A stretch of DNA of 64,000 nt from Ustilaginoidea virens (Eukaryota > Ascomycota > Sordariomycetes > Hypocreales > Clavicipitaceae): contig NC_057320.1 in NCBI RefSeq assembly GCF_000687475.1, forward strand, positions 3,162,001 through 3,226,000. Direction: 5' to 3'. Numbering within the stretch: position 1 is the stretch's first letter; each line of letters begins with the position of its first letter. This document shows, one piece after another, positions 42,040 to 53,284 of this stretch. The notes beneath the pieces were generated by a model, which saw nothing but the letters and a program-made list of their open reading frames with translations, was not told the DNA's origin and did no database searches. The translations under genes were made by a program, and so were the position numbers.

Positions 42040-44368
42040 TCAGATTGTGACGTGGAAGAGATATCGTAGCTTGACCTGAGCGACGTCGTAGCAAATGTAC
42101 TCATTGTAAGCTAGACACGAACCCTCGACATTCGTTGGGCCGGGTGCGGCTTCGGGGTCGGGCTGTACAAGTACGTAGTCAGCTCAGTGTCGCAAAGGGC
42201 AATACGGCGAGGGAAACCGAGAGCCTACCATCTTGACGCCCTTCAAACTTTCATGCACTTTGCTGGCTTCCGCCCACTTGCATGGTCCTGTACTGCCCAT
42301 ACCCCATGTACTATACATGCCCTTGCTTTTCGCTTCTTCGCCAGCACTGGACGAGGCATTTGTTAATTTTTGCAGAGGATCACCCAGCTCGGCTTCGCAA
42401 AGAAGGAGGAGTGCTTGGCGGTTGGAGACGTTTGAGCGGCAGTAGTTGGCAGACTTGGTCGACATATCTGCCAGATAGATACCCTTTCCAAACATGTATC
42501 CCGAAACCGGCGCTTCTGGGGGAGCAATCCGAAGGCCCTGGCTGAGAATACCGCCAAAGTTGGTACATCGAGATCCGTGCCACAGTAGGCGTCTGTCGGA
42601 AGGAATCCTTGCGAACGGCGAACCGTTGAAGCGCTCTTGCTCACCGGAGCGCTGGATGCGGAAGATGTTGTGTACCTTGTAGTTGATCCCATGAGCGGAC
42701 GCTCTTGATCCGTTCAGGTAAGCTGCGAGGAGGCCAAATTCATTACTGTCGTGTTGCAGAGGTGTCATTTCGTCCATGCCCAGCCCGAGATAGTGGCTGT
42801 CCATTGGATGGACCGTACTTGCTTTTGATCGATCAATCTTCATGATGTTTGAAGCATCCTTCATGTCAGATAAGCTCTCCAGCAGCTCAATTTCTTTCCG
42901 AAGACGGACTTCGTCACTGATTACTGGCGGACGGTTGCGGCCGAAGGCGTGTGGAATGAGCGAATAGTAAGTGTTGGATAGATTCTCCATGGCGTCTCTC
43001 GGCATCATGTTCCACCGGCTCGATGCTAGGGACAGATCGTCCATCAAAGCTGCCAAGTCCTTGAGCTGCTGGAACCCGCGCAGAATGGTGGTCTTGCTGA
43101 GCTTGCCCAAGGGCAACTTGTCGGCATCGTAGTTGAGCGAGGTCATGGTGGCGTAGAAGTAGTTTTGATTGAAGATAAGTTCCATGATTTGGCGTACTGG
43201 TTCCGAAAGGGTGCATTCTGGGGGCTTATATCCTTCTTGGTCTTTTTCTTTGGCACCGTCGGCGTCGCCGCCTTGGTCGTCATCAGAGTCGTCATCATAG
43301 CTACGTTCCACAAAGGCGTATTTATTTGGCTTGGGGTTGTTGTTTCTCTCTCTCCAGGCCAGTCCAGACTTGTCCTTGAACTTCTTTTCAAAGTGTCTTT
43401 TGGCGTCGTCGAGAGAGCCGTCGCCGAGAATGGCATGCTGTCCCATTTCACCGACGCGGCCCCATCGAGTCCAAGTTTTGCAGGTAGAGCCGTTGGTCAA
43501 GATCTAACTCAGGATCAACAATGACGTTTGCTTGCCAAATCAACAGTTTCCATTCGGGGCTTTAGCCTACCTGCAAACGGTAAAACTTGTTGTGATTGTT
43601 TGAGGTGTTTGATTGGTTCAGAGCAGCATCGTAGATCATTCCACTCATTGACTCAACATAGACTGAGTAGTTGTACAAGGGACAATGCGTATCGACGGGG
43701 ATGAGAATGTTCTTTCTCCTTAGGCATTGGCCGTTGCCGAGAATTGGTAGTTTCTTTTCCATGGTCACTGGCTCGGCAACATTCTTGCCGTCTTGGTCTG
43801 CTTGCTCCTCCTCCATCTTGGCCGCTTTCCCTTTCCCTTTGTGTCTTTTTGGCTTTGGCTCAAAATCGTGAGCCTCGCCTTCAGCTCCATTGCCGGTGTT
43901 GGAATTTGCAGCAGCGATTGGTCTCTTTTCGCGCTCGACGCTGGGTTTTGTTCTGCCGTCCCCACCGACGGCTGGGGTCGCTTCTTGACCATCCTCCTCC
44001 TCCTCCTCCTCCTCCTCCTCCTTTCCCGTCAGCCACAGATAGTCTTTTGGGTCTACTTTTGCCTTTAACCTGATTACTTCTTCTAGCCAATCAAGCCTGA
44101 CCATGGCAACGCCGGCGGCTTTTGCGTCTGCGACCTTGGGAGCATTTTTCTGGTAATCCTTCTCATCGCAGATGAGGTGAGTGTTCTGCCCACTTACGGC
44201 AGTCGTGACGGCTGCACCCAGGGGCGTGACAAGGCTGTGAAGCTTCTTGTGGGAATATCCAGGAAACTTGCCGCTGAAAGCCAGTCGATAATCCCGAAGG
44301 GGTCTGTCAGGCACGACGGGAGTGTTCGGAGCTGCCGTGGCTGTTCGGCCTCGAGTGGCAGTGGGCAT
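42040..44368 (-). CDS. Poly(ADP-ribose) polymerase (BRCT-WGR-PARP)
   Basis: Nuclear ADP-ribosyltransferase using NAD+, linked in filamentous fungi to DNA damage response and ageing (PrpA/NPO type). Three exons (44368-43571, 43503-42229, 42162-42040) give 731 aa. The N-terminal BRCT domain spans about residues 25-110 (FSGKFPGYSHKKLHSLV, TAVSGQNTHLICDEKDYQ, VRLDWLEEVI). A Glu run and Lys-rich linker follow, then the WGR domain (KTWTRWGRVGEMGQHAIL), the helical regulatory domain, and the catalytic domain. Catalytic triad motifs are RRLLWHGSRCTNFGGIL (His), GKGIYLADMSTKSANYC (Tyr) and AYNEYICYDVAQV (Glu). The last exon, which carries the Glu, was found by extending past the end of the main frame. 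Introns are 67 and 66 bp, both phase 0. No zinc-finger domain precedes the BRCT. Confidence 0.94.
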
Positions 44369-45489
44369 TGCAGCGTGGTGAACAGAACCGGGCAACTGGC
44401 AAGGCAAAAGTGGGATGGAGTTTTGGAACAGGCATGAATGCGTAACTTGTAAGAGGTTGAAGAAGAAGAGGAAAAGCCCGTCGGGATGACCAAAGTAAAG
44501 GGAGCTGGCACAGACGTACGCTGTACGACGTGAAAAAGGGGAAGTGTGAGAGACTGGTGACTCGGATGGACCAAGCAGCTGTTTATATATCGTTTCAAGT
44601 TGACGTTTGCAACTGGCAGACAACTGGCAGAAAAAGTTTTGCCTCGAGTCTGTGACGCACCCGACAGGTCCGTATGCACAGCTCCATACGTTAGCCCGCT
44701 GGGGCGACGGGCCAATTTGCAGAGGTCAACCGGATATTTCGTCGTGAACCCCTCAATACATATTACATAGGCAGGTACCTAGGTTAGGAGGTAGCTAGCT
44801 CCAGGCACCAGCACCCCAGACCCGCCAAAACAAGTCAATTGAGTGGACCCCAGGTTCAGAGGTCCACTTCAGAAACCTGTCAGATGCTTAAAACGTTAAG
44901 ATCATGCCACAACCGTGGCCGCATGATTCACGGCAATAGTATTGGCCGTGACGGCGTGGCCCCAAGGGGGCAAGTGGCACGAACGACACGCGGTATCACG
45001 TGAGAAGAGGCTGAAGCTGGGAGAATCTCACTCTTGGCGCGACTTCCTCCTAGGTATAATCGCCAGCTGGTGCCTCAGGCCCAACAATCCAGGGTGAACC
45101 ATGAAGCCAAGACGAAGCCCCCCCTGACGATGGGCGCTCGCTCGAGCCATTGCTGCCTGACTCGAGCAATAATCTGTCAAGCAAACGGTCAAGCAAGCTG
45201 CTGAGCAATTTTCCAAGCAAGCTGCCAAGCAAGCTGTGAGTGAGGCTCGCCGCCAATGTCGGGTCCGGGACTTGGCCTCGTCAAATGCTCATTAAATTTG
45301 TTCGTGTCCGCAGCCAGTGGGCCTCAACCTTGGCGGATGGAACACTTGGACTGATGATATACGTCCCTGTAGGGCCTGCGGAGTAACAATCCGGTATGTC
45401 ATCATCAAGCCCTCCGCATCAGCCAAAGCAGCCTCTCATTCTCTGCCGTCGCATTTCCCGCATCCCTTTCTCAGATACATAACCCCACC
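44369..45489. other. Divergent spacer PARP / F-box gene
   Basis: Holds GGCAGGTACCTAGGTTAGGAGG at about 44771-44792 and a block of CAAGCAAGCTG-type direct repeats at about 45176-45238. No gene recognised. Confidence 0.6.
45176..45238. repeat. Imperfect CAAGCAAGCTG direct repeats
   Basis: CAAGCAAGCTG (exact or nearly so) occurs about four times within 63 bp, some 250 bp upstream of the F-box gene ATG. Confidence 0.7.
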
Positions 45490-47033
45490 ATGGCAGACGC
45501 GGCGCAGAGCGCGCCTGTCCCAGCCGTCGTCCTTCCCATCCAAAAGATCCCGCTCGAGGTCCTGCTGCGCATCAGCTATCATCTTACCACCCCGGAGCTG
45601 GGAAGCCTTCGTCTAACATGCCGCTCCATCGAAAAGTCCCTCCACACGACTTTTGTCAAGGAGTTCTTCACCCAGAAGCAGTTCATGATGACCCAGGACA
45701 GCCTGCAGGCCTTTATAGACGTGTCGAGGAGCCGTCTGGGCAGCCACCTGCGCTACGTTCACATTGGCCTGGACCGGTTCCCCGAGGGCGTCCAGCGTCC
45801 CCTGTCCGACGACGAAAAGGAGCGGAAATACAGGGAGCGCTACGCCAACAACTTCATGCTGTGGAATACCGGCCACCACCGCGACATGCTGGCCGAGGCC
45901 TTTGGAAACCTGGAGAACCTCGAGGAAATCATCATACGGGATTTCAACTCTCGCCGTCGCTCAAGAGACGGCATGCACGCCGAATGGCACAGCTACGGCT
46001 TCACCACGACCTTCAACGAGACGGGCGTCAGCCTGAGCCAGGGCATGGCCGGAATATGGAACTCGGGCTTCCCGTACCAATACTGTAGCCAGGTCTTTGC
46101 GAGCGTCCTCTGCGCCTTGGGCATCGCGAAAGCCAGACCCAAGGGCATCCAGATCATGTCCAGGAATAGCAACCATTTACGAGACTTTGCCTTCAGCACT
46201 CCCGGCTTCTTGGAGCCTTCCGTCGTCCCCATCATCCAAGGTCTCGAGAAGCTGCATCTGTGCATTGATCTAGCCTGGCGCTGCCCCAGCATGGGGCTGT
46301 CGCCGACCCAGACAACCACGAACCCCGACCTGTTCATCAGGAAGTTCCTAGCGCACGCCACCAACCTCAGAAACCTGCGCATCAACGAGCACCGGAGCAA
46401 CAACACCGGAATAGCGGCGCTCCTGGATTGGATCGTGGGCGACCCCGATCCCCCCGGCGGCCCAGACGACGAGCTTCCCGACCTCCCCCGCCCAATGCTC
46501 TCCATGCCGCAGCTTGAAAGGCTGAGCCTCGGCACCTTGGTCGTCGACGCGCCCCGACTCCTAAATGTGGTCCGAAAATTCGCCCCGTCGCTGAAAAGCC
46601 TGGAGCTTTGGAAGGTGACCATGATTCGCAACATGCCGCCAGATGATACGAGAAACCCCCCCAAGACCATCTTCTGGACCGCCTTTCTGCAGAAGCTCAC
46701 CGAGATTCCCGGGCTAAACCTCTGGCACTTCAAAGCAGGCATGCTGCAGCAACACTGGGTCGAGAGACCTGTTCCGGCACTTGTATCCTTCAAGGGACGC
46801 GGTCCGGTGCGCGAGTACGTCGGCCCCGACTGGAAGCAATTCGTCACGGACATTGCGTCGCTCCTGGACGTTCAATGGCCCCTGGAGCCCGAGCTGAACG
46901 GCGACGATGACAGCGACTGTAAGTCTGGCAGTTTCCACTCACGCCCCATTGTCGCTGGGATCACGGGCTAATCTTGTGCCGTTGCGTGGTTGGTTTAGCG
47001 GGCTCGCAAACCGACTCGGAGCTGTCAGAATGA
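45490..47033 (+). CDS. F-box protein with leucine-rich-like C-terminal region
   Basis: Exons 45490-46918 and 46999-47033 give 487 aa. An F-box-like motif lies at residues about 17-55 (IQKIPLEVLLRISYHLTTPE, then LGSLRLTCRSIEKSLHTTF), suggesting an SCF ubiquitin-ligase adaptor. The rest has scattered leucine-rich-type strands (LEKLHLCIDLAW, LRNLRINEHRSN, LERLSLGTLVVDAPRL, LKSLELWKVTMI). The final 35-nt exon is inferred: a GTAAGT donor at 46919 and TTTAG acceptor at 46998 join an acidic stretch to SGSQTDSELSE and a stop. Without splicing the frame runs on into less plausible sequence. Substrate unknown. The family is a common one in hypocrealean fungi with many paralogues. Confidence 0.8.
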
Positions 47034-47845
47034 CCACGTTGACTCCCGAAATTGGCCCTTGGCGGCCAACTCTTGTTCAGCATCATCATTGTGCGCACCT
47101 TCTTTCGCGTGTTGGCTGGAACTGCGCGCGGCTCATGACGCTGTGTTTGCATGTAGTCTTGGCAAGTGTCGGCGTCAGTCAGCTGCACCGGCCAACGGTG
47201 GGATATAACGGCTAAGGCGTCTTTTTCGGAAGCCTTCTTTGGAAGGATCCCCGCCAGCAATGTACGCGCGGCCAAGGGGAACTAGGAAATAGTTCGATTA
47301 ATAATTCTTGTACTCTAACGATCTCTGCCGCAAAGACTGGTACAGCTTTCTGCACAATCTTTGCCAGACCTGTAACCAACATGGTATATCCCCCAAGTCT
47401 CAAGCTGCCCAAAATTGACGCCGTCTATTGCCCTGGCTGCACATCCCAAGATAAAATGAAAAATTACTAAAAAGGAAAAAAAGTGAAAAGGAGGGGGGGG
47501 AGGGGGGGATTAATAGATCAAACGAGGTGAAGTGATCCAGATATTGGTTCCGTTTCGTAGGCTACAATCTATCGTGCAGTTGTGCCTCCTTCGACATGGT
47601 AATGCGGAATCCAAAAGAGATGCTTCATGAAAGATCAGCAGTCTTTCTTGACGCTTGCTCAAACCATTCAGGCTGTGCTAACGCCGGCGAATACCCTGCT
47701 CACGCCTTTTCATTTGCGGCACTCGTCCAGGGTAGGGAGTCGGTTAGTGAAACATTCAGAAACGGCAACTTGTTCCCACGAAGCCGAGCTTTAGGGAAAC
47801 GAGAGCCATCCTTGTAACAACCTCTGAACCCGGCCAACCAGTCCA
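47034..47845. other. Convergent 3' spacer
   Basis: Has A- and G-rich tracts at about 47457-47509. No gene recognised. Confidence 0.6.
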
Positions 47846-50800
47846 TCATGCCAGGGTCATGAATTCATTTTGTCGTAAAAAGCTGGTCGCCAAGTCATCG
47901 CCTCCCTGCTCGGCCGCTTCCATCCAATGGACCGCGACGCACATGAGTCCCACGTCATTTCTCACGTCCCCTTTACCATTGACAGCGGCTGACCCGACCC
48001 CAGCAGCATTGGGCCCGGCAGGCATCGCGCGCGCGTTCGTTCCGCCGTTCGCGAGAGCAGCCGGGCCAGCTACTCCGACGTTTCCTCGAGCCCTTTCGGG
48101 TCTTCCATATCTGTCCATGACGGCCTGCTTGAAGACTTGCCGGGGTTTTGAGAGAGGGAGCGTGGTGCGTTCTACAAATTCGGGGTTGGAAAGGTAGAAG
48201 AGCGCCAGTTCTCGCTGTGCAGTCGGGTAGCCCTCCCTCGCTGTGATTGCCCACATCTTACCCACGTCGTCCAATTTGTAGGTTGTTGACGGTGGCGGCG
48301 GCGTGCCCGTCAGAGACGGCGACTGCGGTGCAGGTGGCATGTTGTTATTGTTGTTGCTGTTGTTGTTGTTGGTGTCGCCAGCAGACTTTCGGGAGCGTGT
48401 GTGGGCTGCAATCACCTCATCTGCCATTTCCACCATGGTGAGACAGACTTCTGACTTGAGCTTCAAGGCTGCCAGACCAGCATTCCAAAACGCCTTGCCC
48501 CGCTCCGGTCGATCAAGTATGGAAGGCGGCACAAACGAGGCGATGAGCTGCAGATCCCGAAAAAGTGACTTGGGCCGGATGCCTGCATCCCGGAAAAGCC
48601 TCTGCAACTCGCTCGTGATCAGATCTGTAGTTGCCGCGCTAGTAGAAACAACCGATCTGGTCTCGGGGTTTGCCTGCCGCGGCTGGTGTCCGTATCCTGT
48701 CGTCTGGAAACCAGACTGGAGTGCCTGAAACCGACGTTCCTTCACATTGTCGATAGTCCCGTCAAGAGGGGTTTGTCGATGTACGCCGCGATCTTCTGCA
48801 GAGCTAGACCCAGCATCCGATCGGTTAGCTCTGAGCTTTTTCGAGCCATTCCACATCAGCGAGGCAACTATGAGGTTCTCCAGCTCGTTGAGAGCGTTCA
48901 GTTTAGCAAAGGGGTTGGGGTTGACGCTGAACATGTTCAACAGCCGATGATATGCCTTCTTGAATGGAAAGTCGATTCCGCCATCTTTAGCAATGCTTGG
49001 CCTTGTGCCGCTTGTCTGGCCATTGATTCCGAGAGGAGTGTCGGTGTCTTCGCAAACGCTAATGGACGGCAATTCTGAACTTCGGTCACCTGCAGCATCA
49101 CCACCACCGACGCCCCTCAGATTTCTGAAGCTCTTCTTCTTTTCTATAACTCTGGGCCGTGTGCCACTTCGACTGCCAGCGTCCTTATCCTTCTTCTCGG
49201 AGAATCTTCTGGCGCGACAATCAAGGGCATCCTTCCTATCAATGCACTGCTGTCCGAGGCTGTGAAACCAGAAATCGGTCTCCGAACCACGTGCTAGCAC
49301 TTGGCTTCCTAGATCTGATAGAATAAGGCTCGTGAGAGTCTGTCGCAGGTCGGCTAAGAAACGAGTCTTCTCGTCCTCGTAACGCTGCTGAAAGACTGTT
49401 TCGTTGGAAGACGTCGACGTCCCTGTCCGCCCTGTCGAGACGCTCGAGCTAGAGGGTAAAGGCGCGTGATTTAAAGGCCCAGAAAATGTCGTCGAAAAGT
49501 TTGCCAGGCTTGTAGTGGGAGAGTAGGCCCTTGAGATGCCTGACCCAGGGGACAGTACCGGTTGGAAGGGCGACCAGAACGTACTGACCGAGTCTATAGT
49601 ATTGGCCGGCGATGATTTTTCAAAATAGTCCTGGCTGTCCACAACGTCCGAGAGAGAGGCAGTTGGCCTGGCAAAGTTGATTCGGGATGCATCCGAGGAA
49701 TGTTGGCTTACGCTGGAGTGGCTGGTGTTTCGTGTCTCGCGGCCCAACCAACTTGGTCTCCCTGAAGCTGACCCAAGGCGCCTGTCGCAGTCGCTAATAA
49801 CGCTCGCAGTGTCGTCGTTGGCCCAGCCTTGATCCTTCTCGCGAGCTCGCATACCGTCGTACACGAGTTTCTCGCGCTTGTAGAGATCGCTTGACCACAG
49901 CACAGGAGCATCTCGGATTGTCTCGCCAACAAGCTTGGATATGCACTTGTCCACCTCGCAGCAGAATCTGTGGATTCTCTCTTCTCCCTGGCAGAAATTC
50001 TCGATGCCATATTGTTGCAACCAGAGGGACGTCATCTCAGCTTGATCGTCACTCAACTTGTTTGGCCCGCCCTGCTCTTCTGGAGCAGCCAAGAGATCCA
50101 TGATCTGCGACTCGGTGCGATACAGATAAAACGATGTAGGAGCACGGGTGGCATTGGCTCGGCATCTCTGTAATGAATTCCATCTTCGCGGCATACCCAT
50201 CTTCTTCAATGCCTGGCATATATCGCGGCTGTGGCCATACTCTTTGGAGTTTCGAACATCCGTGACGAACCACATCTTGTCCCGCATCGCCCGAACACGC
50301 CTCATCATTTGGTCGATCAAGGCCTCATGCCGTTCCTGGCTCTGCTTGAGCCACACTAGCCATGCGTCGTACTCCTCAATAGCTGCCGCAGATCGTCGCA
50401 TCGAATCACGTGGTCCGCGGGAAAATATGTTGATTAGCACCGCATACCCATTCGCACGGAGAGATTGTGACTCCAGGTTGGAGAGGTTTTTCAGCGCTTT
50501 CCAGTAAACATGAGACGATACGAAATCAGCCTGGGCTTTGGACTGAGACGAAGCAGCCCTCAGCATCTGGAGTAGGACTGGTTCATCTTCTTGGTCATTT
50601 GGCGGTTGATTCGTGCCTGACGTCGCGCCGTATGTGCCACCCGACTCCGCGATTGCGGAAGGGTTGGTGCGCTTGGCAGAAGCATGAGACCTGTACGGGT
50701 TGCGGCTTGACATGGACTTTTCTGCTGTGATGATCCTGTTCTTTGACTTGTACCTTCGAAGCCTGGAAGCACGGTTCGTCAGCTGAGGGGCAGAGTCGCC

Positions 50801-53284
50801 AGCTTTCTCCAGGCTCCGGGGCAAATCGTATTCCTCGACCATCCTCAAAATGGCATCACGTAGCTGATAATAATCCTTGTCAAGCTCCGGGCCGTGGTCG
50901 TCCTCGTCTTCATCCGTGTCAGTACTAGATGAGTCGTCGTCGCCCTCATCCATATCTTCATCAGGGTCGTAGGTCATTGTCGTTGACAGCTTGCCGCCGT
51001 CTGAAGAAATGAAGAGGACTGTCCACCGCTCGGCACAAGGATGGCAGAGGCCCTTGGTTTCTCCATGCCCCAGCGTCTGACGTAACTCATGGAGGGCGAG
51101 CCGCAAACGGTAGCCGTCATCGTCGTAGTGGTTCAGTCTCCTCTGGTCTTCGGGATCAGCCGAAGGTGGGGAATATCTTTGGGAAAATCCACTCGACTGG
51201 TCGTCTTGCAAGCCATCTCGCGGGCCAGTAGTTCCATCGCTCACGACAGACGAAAAACTAGTGCTTATGATTGAAGCAGTCTCCAGATTGACATTCCTCA
51301 GGTTTGCGGCCGTCGGTACCTGCTGAGAAACAGAGGCGGAACCAGAGCGAAGGCTGTTCGACATTGAAGACGTGGGGCGACGTTCGGGGAAAAGGGCATT
51401 TATCAGGGTAACCAAGTCCGAAGGGCTGAGAACGAGGTAGGGATGAACTTCGACAGTCTCCCTCAGAGAAGTGACGGATCTGGCCGGAAGCAGTTTGGCT
51501 GTCGAGGGTTTGGACCGTGAGCCTTGGAACCTGGCAAGGATGCTTTCTACATGTCCCTTGATCGGGGTGGGTACTTCCACTGGGACACAGGTGGCAGAGG
51601 GTTTGCCACTCCACATGCTGGAAACATATTCGTGAGCCTTCATGGCAACCTTCTTCAGAATCTTCTCTCGGGCATAAGGAGTGATGTGATACTCAGCCAG
51701 CATGCCGTGGGACTCGGGATGGACAATCACGCCTAGCAGGAAGACAAAAAAGAGGCATCTCCAGACGAGCCAGCGGGATGTGTTTTCAACATACTTGTTG
51801 TCGAGTTTTCTCAAGATGGCATTTCCAAGCTCCAAGAGACCTTCAGGAATCCCAGTGGCATCTTCGTCATCCACCAGTTCGAACAGTCCTAGGACAGCGT
51901 TGTCGTAGAATTCCTTGGCAGCCTCCTCATCAGACGAGTTCCAGTCGGAAAGGTTGAATCTTGTTCCGTGCTGATCCTCGGCGCGATCCAGAATAAAGGC
52001 GCCATCTTCCAGGATCTTCATTAAATACCATTCCATGTTTGACTTGCCAGACCAGTCGCGCATGGCTATCCAGATATTGAGCACGGAGATGAGGAACTGT
52101 TCGCTGCTCGATTTGGGTTGCTCGATGAGCCTAGCCAGGACGGTTGCCCATGTCTCGGTGCGCCGTCGATCCTCGGAGCTGTCGGGACCGGCTGAATTGG
52201 CAAAGCAAGAGTGAATGAGAATGGAGAGGGGGTCGTGTCGCTGAAAGGAAAGGAGTCGTTCGATATCGGGACCCGCATTGCTTCGACTAGACGCACTTGC
52301 GTGATGCCTACTGGCCGACCTTCCATGAAACGGCAAGACGGACTCAACGGGCTCCATCCCTTTGTGGAAGCTAAGGAAAGCACAGAGCTCGGAACTGGAC
52401 AGATTACATATCCGTGTGGCTAGATAGTCCGGATCGGTTCTCAGGTCGGACAAGAAAGCCAGGAAAGTCTCTCTGGCCGAAGCAGAAATATCATGCAGGA
52501 ACGAGGTGATGGATTGGAGAGGCGACTTGGCAACAGTGGAACTGGTCGGACTATCGGTACTTTCCGAGGATCCAAGAGCAGCAGAGGACAACGGCCCCAT
52601 GTCAGGCTCCAGAATGGCATATCGTCGGAGTTCATCGCAGCTTTGGCGGACATCTTGGATGGCGTTGCAGAGCAGTGTGAAACCGTCCTTGTCGTCCTTC
52701 CGGAAACTGTCGACCAGGTTGCGGTGGGCAATGTCACCGCAGCGTGTGAGGCGGGCACTGAGTGCGGTTGAGATTAGACTCCTTTGCAAACGCACACGGG
52801 TGTTGGCGCGCTTGCGCTCCTGAAATTTGGAGAGGCGCACAACATGAGCAAGCTCCTGTAGTGTGACGCTTTCATCATCCTTGGTAAAGTGCGGATTCGT
52901 GTATTGGGTCACGTCAAGCAAAAGTGGTTGGGTACGGGACTGTCGAGCGACGGTATCACTAGACATGGAAGGGGTGGTAGTAGGCTGGTCACCGGGATCA
53001 CGTCGTTCGCCTCCTTGACTGACAACGTCTGTTTGTGCCACTAGAGGCTTCCAGGAAGCCGCCGTGCCAGAAAGGGTTCGTTGGTACGTCCAGCGCTTGG
53101 CTTCGTCTGCATGTCGCAAAGAGAGTGCCGGCTGCGTCGAGTCGGAAGAGCGAGAAGGGCTCCGCGATCGGTACCGGCTCGGTTTGGCGACATCCTTGCG
53201 AGCTTCGGCGTGCATTGGCGGCGGATTCACAGATGTTGGCTGGCACGTAGTTGTGGGAGACGCAGCTAAGCAGAGCAGCGACAT
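47846..53284 (-). CDS. 1,812-residue intronless protein with C-terminal Sel1-like repeats, function unknown
   Basis: A single open frame of 5.4 kb starts at the ATG giving MSLLCLAASPTTTCQPTSVN. A second ATG at 53215 (MHAEARKDVAKPSRYRSRSP) is also a plausible start. The first ~120 residues are disordered Ser/Arg/Pro sequence. A helical region follows (LQELAHVVRLSKFQERKRAN, DLVDSFRKDDKDGFTLLCNA-like). Acidic (DEDMDEGDDDSSSTDTDEDE) and Ser-rich linkers interrupt the middle, and an Asn run (NNNNSNNNNN) lies near residue 1650. The C-terminus looks like Sel1/TPR-type repeats (GKMWAITAREGYPTAQRELA, VAVHWMEAAEQGGDDLATSF), which usually scaffold protein assemblies. I recognise it as a conserved-looking fungal protein but cannot name it. 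Lack of introns over 5.4 kb is unusual beside the intron-bearing neighbours. Confidence 0.82.
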   Translation of the reverse strand: MSLLCLAASPTTTCQPTSVNPPPMHAEARKDVAKPSRYRSRSPSRSSDSTQPALSLRHADEAKRWTYQRTLSGTAASWKPLVAQTDVVSQGGERRDPGDQPTTTPSMSSDTVARQSRTQPLLLDVTQYTNPHFTKDDESVTLQELAHVVRLSKFQERKRANTRVRLQRSLISTALSARLTRCGDIAHRNLVDSFRKDDKDGFTLLCNAIQDVRQSCDELRRYAILEPDMGPLSSAALGSSESTDSPTSSTVAKSPLQSITSFLHDISASARETFLAFLSDLRTDPDYLATRICNLSSSELCAFLSFHKGMEPVESVLPFHGRSASRHHASASSRSNAGPDIERLLSFQRHDPLSILIHSCFANSAGPDSSEDRRRTETWATVLARLIEQPKSSSEQFLISVLNIWIAMRDWSGKSNMEWYLMKILEDGAFILDRAEDQHGTRFNLSDWNSSDEEAAKEFYDNAVLGLFELVDDEDATGIPEGLLELGNAILRKLDNKYVENTSRWLVWRCLFFVFLLGVIVHPESHGMLAEYHITPYAREKILKKVAMKAHEYVSSMWSGKPSATCVPVEVPTPIKGHVESILARFQGSRSKPSTAKLLPARSVTSLRETVEVHPYLVLSPSDLVTLINALFPERRPTSSMSNSLRSGSASVSQQVPTAANLRNVNLETASIISTSFSSVVSDGTTGPRDGLQDDQSSGFSQRYSPPSADPEDQRRLNHYDDDGYRLRLALHELRQTLGHGETKGLCHPCAERWTVLFISSDGGKLSTTMTYDPDEDMDEGDDDSSSTDTDEDEDDHGPELDKDYYQLRDAILRMVEEYDLPRSLEKAGDSAPQLTNRASRLRRYKSKNRIITAEKSMSSRNPYRSHASAKRTNPSAIAESGGTYGATSGTNQPPNDQEDEPVLLQMLRAASSQSKAQADFVSSHVYWKALKNLSNLESQSLRANGYAVLINIFSRGPRDSMRRSAAAIEEYDAWLVWLKQSQERHEALIDQMMRRVRAMRDKMWFVTDVRNSKEYGHSRDICQALKKMGMPRRWNSLQRCRANATRAPTSFYLYRTESQIMDLLAAPEEQGGPNKLSDDQAEMTSLWLQQYGIENFCQGEERIHRFCCEVDKCISKLVGETIRDAPVLWSSDLYKREKLVYDGMRAREKDQGWANDDTASVISDCDRRLGSASGRPSWLGRETRNTSHSSVSQHSSDASRINFARPTASLSDVVDSQDYFEKSSPANTIDSVSTFWSPFQPVLSPGSGISRAYSPTTSLANFSTTFSGPLNHAPLPSSSSVSTGRTGTSTSSNETVFQQRYEDEKTRFLADLRQTLTSLILSDLGSQVLARGSETDFWFHSLGQQCIDRKDALDCRARRFSEKKDKDAGSRSGTRPRVIEKKKSFRNLRGVGGGDAAGDRSSELPSISVCEDTDTPLGINGQTSGTRPSIAKDGGIDFPFKKAYHRLLNMFSVNPNPFAKLNALNELENLIVASLMWNGSKKLRANRSDAGSSSAEDRGVHRQTPLDGTIDNVKERRFQALQSGFQTTGYGHQPRQANPETRSVVSTSAATTDLITSELQRLFRDAGIRPKSLFRDLQLIASFVPPSILDRPERGKAFWNAGLAALKLKSEVCLTMVEMADEVIAAHTRSRKSAGDTNNNNSNNNNNMPPAPQSPSLTGTPPPPSTTYKLDDVGKMWAITAREGYPTAQRELALFYLSNPEFVERTTLPLSKPRQVFKQAVMDRYGRPERARGNVGVAGPAALANGGTNARAMPAGPNAAGVGSAAVNGKGDVRNDVGLMCVAVHWMEAAEQGGDDLATSFLRQNEFMTLA

